From assembly GCF_964355755.1 (NCBI RefSeq), contig NC_092675.1:16877312-16941311 (forward strand): a stretch of 64,000 bases of DNA. Direction: 5' to 3'. The notes below the pieces were generated by a model. The model was not told the DNA's origin, made no database searches, and was given only the letters and a program-made list of their open reading frames with translations. The position numbers and the translations under genes are program-made. The number at the start of each line of letters is the position of its first letter. The stretch's first letter is position 1. Source of the stretch: Antedon mediterranea (Eukaryota; Echinodermata; Crinoidea; Comatulida; Antedonidae). Of this stretch, positions 44,401 through 55,500 are shown one piece after another.

Positions 44401-46055
44401 ATCGAGTTTGGTGTAAAGGTTATGTAACCAGCCTAGTGCTGTGTGTGATTTAGGCTAATGTCACTACAAGCATCGAGTTTGGTGTAAAGGTTATGTAACC
44501 AGTCTTTCAACTAACAATAGTTTCAGTTGACTAACATTAGAACAGGAACAGCAAAAACAAACGGGTAAATTTGAAAAGAAATATGTTTTTTAAAACTAAT
44601 CGTATTAAAAAATCTGTACAATAAATCAAATTATGTTTTGAAATTACAAATCACAAATTATAACTCTTGGTTCTTGTACAAAAATGATGTTTTATGGACA
44701 AGTAGTTCTCGAGAAAATGCAATTTCAGCTTACTTGTTACTCTAAGACTTCTTGCCGGCTTCTGAAAATTCTGTCCTATCTTTTAACACTAGCAGGTCTG
44801 AAAATGATATTAAAAAGTGGTCCGGATTGCCTCTAAAATTTAATGGAGTGGTCCTTGACCACATCTATCTGTATATTCATTTTGGTAAAGATCTTTTAAT
44901 TACTTTTTGAGTAATCCTACAAACAAACAGACAAACAAACAAAACACACACGATCGACTACATTTTCCTCCTTGGCGGAGGTAATAAGTACAGTGTTGAT
45001 TGTCTTTTAGAAGATGTGTCCTTGTACAATTTGTTCTTTATTGATTCTATGAGATGAGAATGAATAAGTGTATTCAGAAGTGTAATCCAGAAGAGTATTT
45101 GATTAAATACTAATACAATGATAATATTTAATTGGTTACTAATAGCATTCTTATTAATAATCAATATGTATTTTTTATGTATAACTATCTAGAAGATAGA
45201 AGTCGATTTCTAAGATTTGTAACTGGTAGAAGACGGTTACCCGCTCCTCTTTATATTGCTGCAGATAGAGGGTGAGTTAGATTTCACAATTTGGTGTAAA
45301 AATAAATAATTAAATTTGTATACTGCTGTGGACAAGGCATATCCGGTACTGTGATTTACAATAGAATAATACCATGTATGCTATTCAATATTTAAATGTA
45401 GGTCTGAGAAAACGGATTCCTTGCCAGAATCGTCTACCTGCTCAAACACACTATTTCTTCCATGTTATTCAAGGTGAGTGTGTGACCAACCGCTGCTTAG
45501 TATAAGTTATATTTTAGGAACAATTACTGGTGACAGTGACTTTGGCTGCTTTTGTGTTTTCCTGACAGCTAGTGATGATTTTATATTTTCTCCTTGCATC
45601 GTGCTTGTTTAATTTGATGATGTGTATAATATTTTGTAAAATGTATCCTTTGCCTGAATAAATAATAATAATAATTGGTAATTAGTAGAAATATGATATG
45701 AAAACCAAAGTTGAAATTCTTGTGTAAAGGGGCATTTCAATTTATCATGCTGTCGAAAACCCATTGAGCACAAAGTTTTTGAAAACAAAGCATTATAGTA
45801 AATATCAAAATTAAAGAGAAACCAAAATGATGATTGAAACTTTATTTTAAAAACAGATTGTATTGAATATAGATAATCTTCTATAATAATTTAATATCTT
45901 TTAATATCCTTGTTACTTTGAAATACAGGAATGCAATTCTTTATAAGTTATAAAACTTTTCCATTTTCAGTGCCAAAGTAGCTGAAGAGAAGTTACGCTA
46001 TGCAGCGTATAACTGCGTTGCCATAGATACAGACATGGGAACATGGGATGAATAG
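23457..46055 (+). CDS. HECTD3: HECT domain E3 ubiquitin ligase HECTD3, complete (18 coding exons, 842 aa)
   Basis: HECTD3 transfers ubiquitin through a HECT cysteine thioester and recognises substrates partly through a DOC/APC10 domain. Exons: 23457-23753, 24628-24800, 26209-26437, 27870-27985, 30254-30370, 31313-31395, 35524-35626, 35974-36036, 38782-38940, 40887-40992, 41598-41715, 42029-42255, 42536-42832, 43177-43306, 43514-43588, 45193-45271, 45402-45473, 45971-46055. All junctions are GT-AG and in phase, total 2529 nt. [16 protein letters not shown] lies at the end of exon 1. The DOC domain is about residues 215-385 ([37 protein letters not shown]). The HECT region starts near 480 ([35 protein letters not shown]). 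The catalytic Cys is 804 in [12 protein letters not shown]. The C-terminus is [13 protein letters not shown]. Human HECTD3 is 861 aa. The start chosen is the first ATG in this frame after an upstream ATG-TGA in another frame. Confidence 0.95.
23770..24215. repeat. CTAG/GGCC-rich tract at the start of HECTD3 intron 1
   Basis: Dense overlapping TAGGCCTAG and GCTAGCCTAG motifs right after the first coding exon, without a fixed period. Similar tracts lie at 26815-26905, 62830-62945 and 63510-63690. The composition is strongly non-random. The function is unknown. Confidence 0.75.
24801..26208. other. HECTD3 intron 2, no further gene seen
   Basis: One 97-codon open frame (24899-25192) has no recognisable motif and no splice context that keeps the HECTD3 frame. 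A pogo-like end (CAGTAGAACCTTATTAAAGG) occurs near 25928, and the inverted GGGACA / TGTCCC pair follows. Confidence 0.5.
27080..27202. mobile_element. TA-flanked MITE, copy 2
   Basis: The ends ATCTCTGTTTACACTAG and GTGTAGACAGAGCTT have flanking TA and the core GGGCACATCACATTTTTTTT. It lies in HECTD3 intron 3. Same family as 11176-11306. Confidence 0.8.
28189..28361. mobile_element. pogo/Tigger-like MITE in HECTD3 intron 4
   Basis: The left end CAGTCAACTCTCCCAGAC and right end (inverted) CAGTTAACTTTCCTAATACC are imperfect TIRs of pogo/Tigger form, bordered by TA-rich DNA. The interior has repeated ACCAGAxT motifs. About 170 bp, non-coding. Confidence 0.55.
28586..29252 (+). mobile_element. 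Interspersed element 'ACCTCCGCC', copy B
   Basis: Same orientation and extent as the copy at 20894-21560. It starts ACCTCTGCCAAGGAGGTATA and ends GGCGGAGGTATGCACTCTGG then GAGTGGCTTTCT. The 42-bp array begins about 30 bp after its end. It lies in HECTD3 intron 4. Confidence 0.75.
29283..30126. repeat. 42-bp tandem array, ~20 units, with AACC higher-order order
   Basis: The unit ACTATTATAGTACAGTACCA / CCTACAATCC(A/C)CTTGTGGTATT is 42 bp, a multiple of three. Long open frames on both strands are therefore repeat artefacts. Variants with CCACTTG (A) and CCCCTTG (C) follow the order A C A A C C A A A C C A A C C A A C C then a degenerate end, a period-4 (168-bp) pattern. Two C units at matching positions share TGGTTTTAC. 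The ACCAC/GTGGT arms within each unit can pair. It lies in HECTD3 intron 4, just before exon 5. Confidence 0.9.
30561..31125 (+). mobile_element. LINE fragment, C-terminus of RT ORF and 3' tail, HECTD3 intron 5
   Basis: The frame contains [40 protein letters not shown] and [14 protein letters not shown], then TAA. This NTRF...GxxxWNNLP pattern is the typical C-terminal tail of non-LTR reverse transcriptases. A tail with GAATAAAGAAGTTG follows to about 31125. It is 5'-truncated. Confidence 0.75.
32165..33824 (+). mobile_element. Helitron-like element A in HECTD3 intron 6
   Basis: The 5' end TCTATATATAAATTTACG is preceded by A. The 3' end has the hairpin GATGGTACGC...GCGTGCCATC and CTAG followed by T (33821-33825). 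The A^TC...CTRR^T boundaries fit Helitron insertion between A and T. The first 580 bp are nearly identical to 37043-37628. No Rep/helicase frame is present, so it is non-autonomous. Confidence 0.7.
34200..35240. repeat. 64/45/40-bp minisatellite with 362-bp higher-order repeat, HECTD3 intron 6
   Basis: Units share CCTCCCCTCCACCATAGAAC and ATCATAGGATACACAT. The full unit is 64 bp. A 45-bp form lacks CTCGAATAAACACGCCTCC, and a 40-bp form additionally lacks ACTGT near its end. Successive spacings from 34272 are 64,64,45,64,64,45,64,40,40,45,64,64,45,64,40,40. The block 64-64-45-64-40-40 therefore recurs at a 362-bp offset. Minus-strand open frames here are repeat artefacts. Flanks contain AATAAAC motifs related to 4040-4230. 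Confidence 0.9.
37043..38374 (+). mobile_element. Helitron-like element B in HECTD3 intron 8
   Basis: The 5' end TCTATATGTAAATTTACG is preceded by A. The 3' end is CTAG then T at 38371-38375, with a hairpin that has lost most of one arm. The 5' 585 bp match element A closely, and the 3' part matches 4290-4699. It lacks about 330 bp present in A. Confidence 0.7.
39580..40886 (+). mobile_element. LINE fragment (endonuclease and start of RT), HECTD3 intron 9
   Basis: Pieces include [12 protein letters not shown] near 39680, [20 protein letters not shown] with [16 protein letters not shown] (39870-40040), then [16 protein letters not shown] and [11 protein letters not shown], and finally [26 protein letters not shown] and SDH are apurinic-endonuclease motifs of non-LTR retrotransposons. 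The frame is broken by shifts and by the MITE at 40221-40728, and it runs up to the acceptor of HECTD3 exon 10. Confidence 0.75.
40221..40728. mobile_element. MITE with 8-bp target duplication inserted in the LINE fragment
   Basis: CTTTAGTC flanks it at 40213-40220 and 40729-40736. The left end holds GGGACGATTCGGCCCGGAAC and a further TTCGGCCC. The right end holds inverted GGGCCGAATCGTC and GGGCCAAATCGTCC. Removing it makes the LINE frame continuous across the site. The 8-bp duplication suggests a hAT-type transposase. Confidence 0.85.
43981..44985 (-). mobile_element. Interspersed element 'ACCTCCGCC', copy C, with internal array
   Basis: Reverse orientation relative to copies A and B. It starts AGCCACTCCGAGAGTGCATA then CCTCCGCC and ends CCTTGGCGGAGGT. 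It is longer because it contains six 71-bp tandem units. It lies in HECTD3 intron 15. Confidence 0.75.
44079..44503. repeat. Six 71-bp tandem units
   Basis: The unit begins TAGTGCTGTGTGTGATTTAG and ends GTTATGTAACCAGCC. Unit starts are 44079, 44150, 44221, 44292, 44363 and 44434. The first unit differs at two positions and the last ends in CAGTC. Copies A and B of the host element carry a single related segment, so this is a local expansion. Confidence 0.9.
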
Positions 46056-46965
46056 AGGAAATCCTTTAAGGCAGTGACTAGTTAGAAATTAAGCTGGGTT
46101 GAACATCGTAAAGAGGAAAACTGATTATATTAATACTGTACTGTATTCCAGCATCCTGACTGATGATATTCTACATACACTGTTTTATTATCTGAAAACT
46201 CATTTAGAAGTGTTTCTTTTTAGAACTTACTATTAACTAATTACTACTTTATACCTCCATCAACATAACGGTGCATGTTGGTCTTTCAAAGGAGCTGGAA
46301 ACCTGTTGCTAGGGAAGCCATGTACCATCAATCGTATAGCTAAATATTATTTGATTAAAAAATAGTGTACAATAGTTAAATTCATGTGCCAAAGATTACA
46401 TTGAAGGTTGTAATGGCCCAATCAATGTACACACTTATTAAATAAGCTTTACAGAGGTAATAATAGTTAGAGGTAACTTTTAGCAAATCTACCTACACAT
46501 GTATCAGGATTGTGCTTACTTGAAATAACCATTGTGCATTGCCATGTTAAAACAAAACTCATTAAAACTATCTGATTGGCTTAAATTCATTTGAAATTCT
46601 CAATAAGCAGATCTTCAAAGGTGAAACAATTGTGTTTATTGTTTGGGTACCAAATACAAATAGGCATTCTGAACTGCCTGTTTAATAGGCATTCTGAACT
46701 GCCTGTTTAATAGGCATTTTGAACTGCCTGTTTAATAGGCATTCTGAACTGCCTGTTTAATAGGCATTTTGAACTGTCTGTTTAATAGGCATTCTGAACT
46801 GCCTGTTTAATAGGCATTCTGAACTGCCTGTTTAATAGGCATTCTGAACAGCCTGTTCAATAGGCATTCTGAACTGACTGTCCAATAGACATTCTGAATT
46901 GCCTGTTAAATAGACATTTTTGTAACTTAACTGTAAGCCATTAAAGCATAAAAACCTGAAATAAA
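46056..46965 (+). other. HECTD3: Probable HECTD3 3' UTR with AATAAA
   Basis: The stretch after the TAG has no coding potential. AATAAA at 46960-46965, just after the 25-bp minisatellite, is the first clear candidate poly(A) signal in an A-rich context. If it is used, the minisatellite is transcribed in the mRNA. Confidence 0.45.
46660..46917. repeat. 25-bp minisatellite, ~10 units
   Basis: The unit is AATAGGCATTCTGAACTGCC + TGTTT. AGGCA and TGCCT form a small inverted repeat in each unit. Units decay toward the 3' end (GACTGTCC, AGACATT). It lies downstream of HECTD3, probably in its 3' UTR. Confidence 0.9.
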
Positions 46966-49540
46966 GTTGACTTAACATAATAAAAAATGTCATAAATCAT
47001 GAAATTTGTAATAAATTATTTAATAAATCATTTTATATACAAATTATATGTTAGACAAATATTCAATATGTTGGTAAAGATTTTGATAACTGTATGGTCA
47101 GTTTGAGATTCGAGTGTATGAAAGATTTAAAGATTCTTACTAAAAATAAGTAAATCCTATTTGTAATGATGTTTACTATAGTAAACATGCTTTGCAATTT
47201 GCGTACATATATCCAAACAAAACAAACACTTTTCTGATATAATGGTAGAATATTAGCATATATCAATTATCAAAGTATTTGGTGTCTTTTTCCAGCCTTC
47301 AAACTTTCTGTAGTCAATTTCTTTTTGCAATTGAATTTGCTGCAAGAGATTTTTTTTTTTGTATATTTAATATTTTACATTGGTTTTGTATTTCATCAAA
47401 TTTGCAATATGTATTTTAGAAACTAAATACTGTACTTTGTACTTTAGTTACATTAATATGCAAGTATTATATTAATTTTACATTATTATTAAAAGAAAAA
47501 CTCAGAATAGTAAGTAGTTATAGTCAAAAGTAATGATAATATTCAATGTCATTATTAACAAAAACAAGTTTTAAATATTAAAAATTTGGAGAAAAAATAT
47601 AAAGTACATATTAAATTATTGAATATAAAGTTTAATGATAAGTATAATGATAAATATAATAAGGTCCACAATTCTTTTAAAACAGGTGTTATAATTATGT
47701 TTAGTATTGATATATAAACCTTAACAAGAAAAGCCATAACTTAATCTTGATGGGCATTGAACATTGCCTTGAGGCATTTCTTACAGCTCCATAGGATTTG
47801 CATCTAAACATCTCCTTGGGCTCAATATTAAATTAAAAAATGCATTTTGGTATTAACAACTCATTTATTTCTTATTTATTTTTATACGTTATCACTAACA
47901 TTAATTAAACTTTATCTATAGAATTGGCATAACAAAATAGATCATATATAGTCTATCTATATTCCATGTTAAGGTTTACAAACCCTCAAAATACTGGACA
48001 CTCCTAATATCTATTGGTGGAAAAGGTTTTAAGACTGGACACTCCTAATATCTATTGGTGGAAAAGGTTTTAAGAACATATTTTAAAGGATGTAAAGGAA
48101 TTTGGGATTTTAAAAAAAGTCTGGTTTTGGAGCAGTGGACGTTATGTTGATGCTGACTATCAGTTTTGAGTTTTATATGTTTGTAGTAAAGAAACTAGTT
48201 GCACTTACCAAATACAATAATCCTAATAATATTGTATATAATAATGTTTGATTAATATTACTTTAGATACCAAACATATCAGTGTATTTCATAATTCTTT
48301 TATACTTCAAATCATTTCAGCACAATTCTGTTTATTCAAGAAATGTAAAATATGTTAATTTTATTCTTTGTACAATAATGAACATATTAAATAAAATAGA
48401 AATAATTTGAAAATATTGAATTACCAAATGAGTTTTCTTGTCAAAAATCACTATTTTAAAGCAAACATGGTTAGGGGAGATTGGACAAAGGCAATGAAAC
48501 AGGATGCTGAGATCCGGAGATCTGTGGCTGTGACACGATCAGTTCCACTGACACCACGTAGAATATGTACATAGTACAATCCTGTTGGTATTTGTTGCAG
48601 CCAGATATAAGATCAAAGGACTGTAATATGAGTTCCTATCTTGGCAAGGAGAGGTCAGTGTCCTGTTGTTAGATTGCCTTTATTGGACCTAGGCTCTGAA
48701 ACCTTTATACTCGTCATTGGATGGGACAGTTACTACTCAACAAACTAGCTCACTTGCACGGATTTTGTTTGTACAGTGCCATGAGCAATGACAGTTGGAA
48801 TAGCATTATATACATGAAAGGATTGATTGACTATGTATTGTTTAATAACTATAGTATTCTGTCTGTTTTGTTGATGGTTATATTCATCAGGTATATTGTG
48901 TGGCTGGTAATATACTATCATACGAGTTTGGAACTGGATACTGGAATCCAAAATTGAAGGTGGTGATGTTAACAATTTTTATCTACAGTAAAAAAGTACT
49001 ACAGACAGAATAGTTTTATTCTTTGTATTATATTTAAAGGCATTTTAGAAAGAAATAATAATACAAAAATATAAGTATTTAATTGCATATTATATACATT
49101 AAAATAAATAGTACACTTTGCCCTGCTATTTAAAGCAATAGGGCCCAATGAGTATAAAATTAAAGTTGTATTAACTATACATAAGTTGAGCAATACTCTA
49201 GGTATAGGAATGAATACATAGTATAAATTGTTTTTTTATGATGGATAGATGGGGAAATATGCATACATGAGACATCACATATTGGATCATTCAGAACATC
49301 ATGATGGCCGGAAACTCATCCATATTAATTTCATGATGTACGGTAATTCAATTTTAAAACTTTTCCTACGTTTTTTCGATCTAAAAACAAATACTATATG
49401 GGCTTAAATTGTGATAATTTTTATTTATATATTTAAATGGTAAAAGTGTGAATATATATACACTATTTTTACAAAACGTAAACAAATGCAGAGAAAGTGT
49501 CTGAAAAGTACTGAAATAAACACTTCAATTTACTTTATAA
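46966..49540. other. Convergent intergenic region HECTD3/PIGG
   Basis: AT-rich, without a credible coding exon. A 41-bp unit (ACTGGACACTCCTAATATCT then ATTGGTGGAAAAGGTTTTAAG) is tandemly duplicated at about 47994-48073. On the minus strand, TTTATT at 49420-49425 (AATAAA on -) could serve as the PIGG poly(A) signal about 115 nt after the stop. Confidence 0.5.
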
Positions 49541-52500
49541 TTATTTTCTTTTTAGATAATTTGGACCTTGTGGTCTTGTACAATAACACACCAAAAAAAA
49601 TGTGCTTCCAAAAATGATAAACATTACTAAAACACACGTATGCATTGCTTCGTAAAGTAACTTCGGCGAAAAGACACTCCAGATAAAGAGATGGTACCGT
49701 TGCGATGAAACTACTATGGTGTACGCAGCCAATGGTAATGCACGACACAGCATTAGTGACAGGAACGCTTGAGGAAGTGCTGTTGAATCACTATAAAATG
49801 AAATTGATATATGTTTGAAAAAGAAGCTACTTTTCTTTGCAATTAACCAAGTATTAAAAGATAACCAGGTATTAAATTTCAACATACAATGGCAATGTTA
49901 AAGATGTATTGTCCCTTGAAACACAAAAAATAAAGGTTAAAATATTCTAAATTTAAATTGGCCATATCAAAGTAATATTAAAATTTTCAATTTAAGTCGA
50001 AAATTTGAGCTTAAAACAACAAGTTTACGTAATTAACAGGTATATTTATTTGATTACATTTCGTCTGGAAAATCGTCGTGAGCGAAAGTAAACAAAGATT
50101 TCAAACCACAAGTATGCATTATGCATGATACTAATTAGAATTGTTTACAACTCGTCACGGTTGAGAAGGTGTTTTCACATAGATCGCAAGAAAGTTTTAT
50201 GATTATGCATACAGAGTAGCCAAACAAGCTTGTTGCATAATATGAGATATGTTTTGATCAAAAAATTTTGACTGGAAGTCAAAGTAATTTTATGAACAAA
50301 AAACGTCTGTATTTCAGTTAAATGATTTTTTTCCTACTTATTTTTGGTGAAAGTTAATAACTATTACGATACTTCAAAATTACCCACTTTTTTTCGAAAT
50401 CTTTAAAAAAAAATTTTTTTTGGAATTAGTCAAAGCGACAATACATCTTTAAGCTCTGTCTACACTATCAAACTAGTTTGACAAAAAAAGTGTGATGTGG
50501 CCATCTGGTAGTGATATGCCCAAATAGGGTAGTGATATGACATCATCATGTCCATATATGGCACATAAAGTTTGATAGTGTAGACAGAGTTTTAGATTAT
50601 AATACCTACATTTTGTGAGAATTGTATGTACTCTGTTTAAGTAGAGTGAGCATCCAAGACACAGGACCAAAATTGGTGGCTACCAGTAAAAAAGTCCCAA
50701 CAAAGGCTGGATCATGCGAGTCTAATCCCACATATCCAGATGACAAATCTATAGTAGCGATGCTATTTGAATTTCCCTAAAACAGAAAGTTTTTTAAAAA
50801 TTACTATTAAACATTTCTATTTGAAATTATGTCTTTGCTTAAATTCTAGTCTAATCTAAAAACAATAGCAAAACATTTTTACCTGATGATAAAATGTAGT
50901 TTGGCCCATCCAGAAACAAATTACACTCCAATTCCAGGCTTTGAGAGAAAGTTTAAACAAAATATCTTCTAGGCTTCGTTGAATAAACAAAGTCATGGCG
51001 ACAACAGCTGTATTATGTGGCCGTAGTAACAGCACCACAAATAATATGAAACTCTCATATAAAATGCTAAGCAGTCTAGTTCCACTATTATTATTAGTAC
51101 TACTTTGTGATTTGGTTTTTAACAAATGTTTTGAAATATTTTGAAGATAATTGAATATTGCACTGAATATCTTGAGCAGCAAAAGTACAAAAGTTATTCG
51201 TGCCTCTGCAATTCCTCTGAAATAGGAACAAGAAAAAATATTAGGTGGTGGAGTCGAGTTGAATAAGTACGATCAGTCAGCCTTTCAATGAATGAAAATA
51301 TTCTCTCCATTTAATTCAACAAATACAAAACATTTATTATATGTGTAGAACAAACAATCCAAAACGTTTCTAAATTAAAAATGTTTTCGTCAAAAGGTTA
51401 GGCCCATTAAAAATATGACGCCTGCAACTTGATCGCTGAGTAGAGCGGTTTTGAACCATCGACGGTCTCACACAAACATTTTCTTTTTTAAACAAAAACG
51501 TCCATTGTACCCCAAATATTGTGAGGATGGATCCAAATAATGCATGGCACGGGCTGTATAATCAACCAATCAAATGACAAGGATACACTTAAATGCAGTA
51601 AACTTACTTGTATGATGATGGTACCAACACTGGTAACACTACGTTTCCTACAGCATGTCGATATAGACATATAAACAACAGAATTAAGATGTTTGAAGGT
51701 GAAAATAGACGTTCTGACAAAATGACGTAGACTGCTGCAAGTGACAATACATGGACCACAGAAAGATAAATTGCATTCTCAGGTCTGGAGAAGAAGTGAA
51801 GATATAATAATAATAAACTAGAAATATAATAATAAAAAGACTGCTGTAAGCTCTGTCTACACTATCAAACTTTATGCGACAACAAATGTAATGTGCAATA
51901 TTTGGGTACACAACACTTTTTTGTCAAACTAGTGTTGACAGAGCTTTACAAGTTGCAGCTTGACTGTATCATACGTTCTAACTCTTTCCTACTGTTATGT
52001 CTTAAAACAAACTTCACACCCAAAGACTCACAGGACATAATGTATTGTATGATGGTTGAACCAAAAGAAATCTAACAACTTGCTTTGGTTGAACAAAGTA
52101 ATGTATTTTCAGCAAATACTGTATGTTAAACAATTTACTGCATGCATTTTAATATAACACAGGGGTATATTACACAGTCTTAGATTGATAGGCCTGTCAA
52201 TAAGAGGATTATTTTGTCATTACTATGGGGGAAAAATCTTAATTTAATTACAAATGAATCTTGACAATTATACTGACAATTCACAATGCAAATTTGTAAA
52301 TGTAAAATCAAAAACAATAAAATCATATGTTTTAAATTAAAATAATATATAAAATGGCCAAAAAGTTTTACTACCTAACGAGCCAGTCCCCAATATCAGG
52401 TAAATTAGCCCATTTCATTCCTGTCTGATTCCATGATCTTAACACTCTGCAAATGATTAGGATTACAAAAATTAATTTAGCATCCTCCGACCTCTGAACT

Positions 52501-55500
52501 TGAATGCTACGAACAAACAATCCAACCAGCAGTGTTGTGGTCAGGAAATACCATGTTTGGTGCTCTTCCTCTACAAAACTACTGGACATGAGACTAATGG
52601 TATGAGTTACACTCCCTAATAGAAGAAACTTCTCTAATATTGAAAGTGACCTTATCTGAAAAATTATGATAAAGAATGAAATAAATAAATAAATTATGCA
52701 CATCACTATGGTAGTTTAGGTAAGAAAATGTTTTCTTCTGTCCTTTCCTTCTTAGAAAAATAGTTGCTATAAACAAGTTGTAAATAATTCAATATGCTTA
52801 AAATTCTAAACTATGATTACATTTGACAACATCTTTGTTTTAAAGAGTAACATTGTATGATTTTTCCATTTACTTACAAAAGACAAGATTTTGAAGGTAT
52901 TGAGAGACACAAGTATTGATATCTGGAGATATATGGCAACTGCAACAGTTATAACAAAAGCAGTGGAGTGCATGATAGCAGATGGTGATCCATTACACAG
53001 CATATCACTTGTATCTAATCCACTAGTACATATTGTCACATGGGTTGTTAGGATTGCTAAGCAACAACATCCAAGGTAGAACAGTTTTGATATGTGGAAG
53101 TTCATTGGTGTTGAGTTGGAAGATGTGTAGGTAAGTGCTACTCCAATTAGAACTAACACCTGCAAAATTTAAAGAGTTACTTTAACATCTGAATTTAATA
53201 TTTATATATAGTTTTCAACATACAATTATGTCAGGTGAATCCTTGGAATTTGATTGGTTGATTTTGTATGAAGTGGCAGACATTATATCCTCCCATTTCG
53301 GCAGTAAAAGTGTTACAATGTGAGAAATTTATTCCACCCGGTAGACAAGTGAATAATGGGAGAACAAAATGAAGCCATGCAGAATTAGTATTGTGTGTGT
53401 AAACTGTTTCAATAAAAAAAGACTTTCGGGCATAAAGTGCTTGAGATTGTATGAAAAACTTAGTATTATTCATGTCTTCCATTTTGAATATCTCAGAAAT
53501 GTCCAAATTCTAATGGCATTCTAATCATATTTACTGTTCTGTGTCTTTTCTTACCATTGAACAGAGGACAATCCCGCAAATCATTGCATGGACATCATAT
53601 CTTGTAACAGTTTCAGATAAATTGGATTGCATCATTTTTAGAACCTTAAAATACTTGTCAACAATCTTTGAAGCCACTTCTTTTGAAGCAGCAGATGTGG
53701 ATTTATTTGCATATTCATTTAGCCATCCAGCATGCATTTCAATTATGTGTTGGTAATCAATAGTAATATCATCTATATGGGGAAAAAAAGTATGAAACAA
53801 ATAATTAAATTATAAAAATATTTCCTCTTTCAAATTTACTCTTTACTTTATAAAAAAAAAGACTTGAAAATGTATGATACACGGTTTCAAATTGAATACA
53901 TTTAAAAGTTAATTTTAAATTGCATTATCTATGTAAGTCATTCATGATGTATATATTTGAAAAGTAAATTCGAACATTTATGTTAAAGTTGTATTTAAAT
54001 AATGACTTAGATTCCTTACCACCTTTTCCAAGTTTAACTTTGTTGACGTTTTTCGTGAAGCATTTTGATACCACCATACAATTTTTTAACAATTATGTCA
54101 TGTGTACTTATTATATTATGATATCAATATTTCTATATTCAAAGTTAAATAAAATCATTCATAATATTAAAATTCAAATTTTAAAATGTTACCAAATATC
54201 GCCTGATTAAAACTTTGCTTCATTAATGTCATCAACTGATTGCTGTTCAGCTGTAGCGCCCTCAATTGTTGCCTCAATGGGAACAGGTTCAACACTTCAG
54301 GTATGATAATTCCTAAACTGTTTTGTGGGATTGGAAGACCAAACATAGTAGCCAAAGAGGGCGCCATGTCAATCTGTTGAACCTCACCATATGGATATGA
54401 AGAGCCTGTACAAATATAAATATAGACAGTTTTATATTTTGTGCAATTTTTTTCAGTAATAAATAGTAACTGAGGATTATAAACAAGCACGAATGTGCAA
54501 TACTCGGGGTACAGCGAAAGAAGCTGTAATGACGTCATAAGACAGGATTTAACGTCACGTACACATCAATAACCGCGCTACCAAATACGGCTATACGGTA
54601 CCATCTTCGAGACGTGATATGGCTGCTTCCGGTTTGAAATTTAAAAATCCGGCTCTATAGCTTTGAGGACATGGGCCTGTAGTATATTCATGCTAAATCC
54701 GAGCTCAATACTACAACGAATAAGGGAGGAGTAGTACTTTATAAATCGCAATTTTTGCTCAATAGTGTCCGGATGGAAGAAGAAGAGGAAAAGATGAGAG
54801 TCCTAGACTCAGGTACCCCGAGTAATAAACGAGAAATACGTATACAGTATATTTCACCATAAAGTTAATGAAAAATAGGTTTCGCCAGGGCTCGAACCGG
54901 AACCTTCTGCGTGTTAAGCAGACTTGACAACCACTACACTACGAAACCTCTTACACTAAAAATGTGGGTTACACAAAGTTTTTTAATCCATTTAAATTAC
55001 AAATAAATATGGTAATAAGCACAAAGCAAAATAAACATGTGTAAAAGAGATAATTACCGATTACACAAAATAAGTATTTAAAAAAATAATAAAAATAAGA
55101 TATACTGTGTATAATTATCATATTGCGTATACAGTACTTTTCACCATAAAGTTTAAAAAAGAAAGGTTTCGCCTGGGCTCGAACCAGGTATCTTCTGCGT
55201 GTTAAGCAAACGTGATAACCACTACGCCAAGAAGCCGCATATAACTACATGACGCTGTGGTGTGTCTCACACATTGTGGCTTCTTAATTAAACAAATTAA
55301 TTAAAAAACAAGCATGAATGTGCGATACTCGGGGTACAGCAAAAGAAGCTGTAATGACGTCATAAGACCGGATGTAACGTCACATACACATCAATAACCT
55401 TGCTACCAAATACGGCTATACGGTACCATCTTCGAGACGTAAAATAGCTGCATCCGGTTTGAAATTTTAAAATCCGTCTCTATAGCTTTGAGGACATGTC

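Noticed and set aside
50599-50609. Later GT donor for PIGG exon 10 (TAG|GTATTA)
   Set aside because: It would include an in-frame TAG. The donor AT|GTAGGT keeps phase 2 into exon 11.
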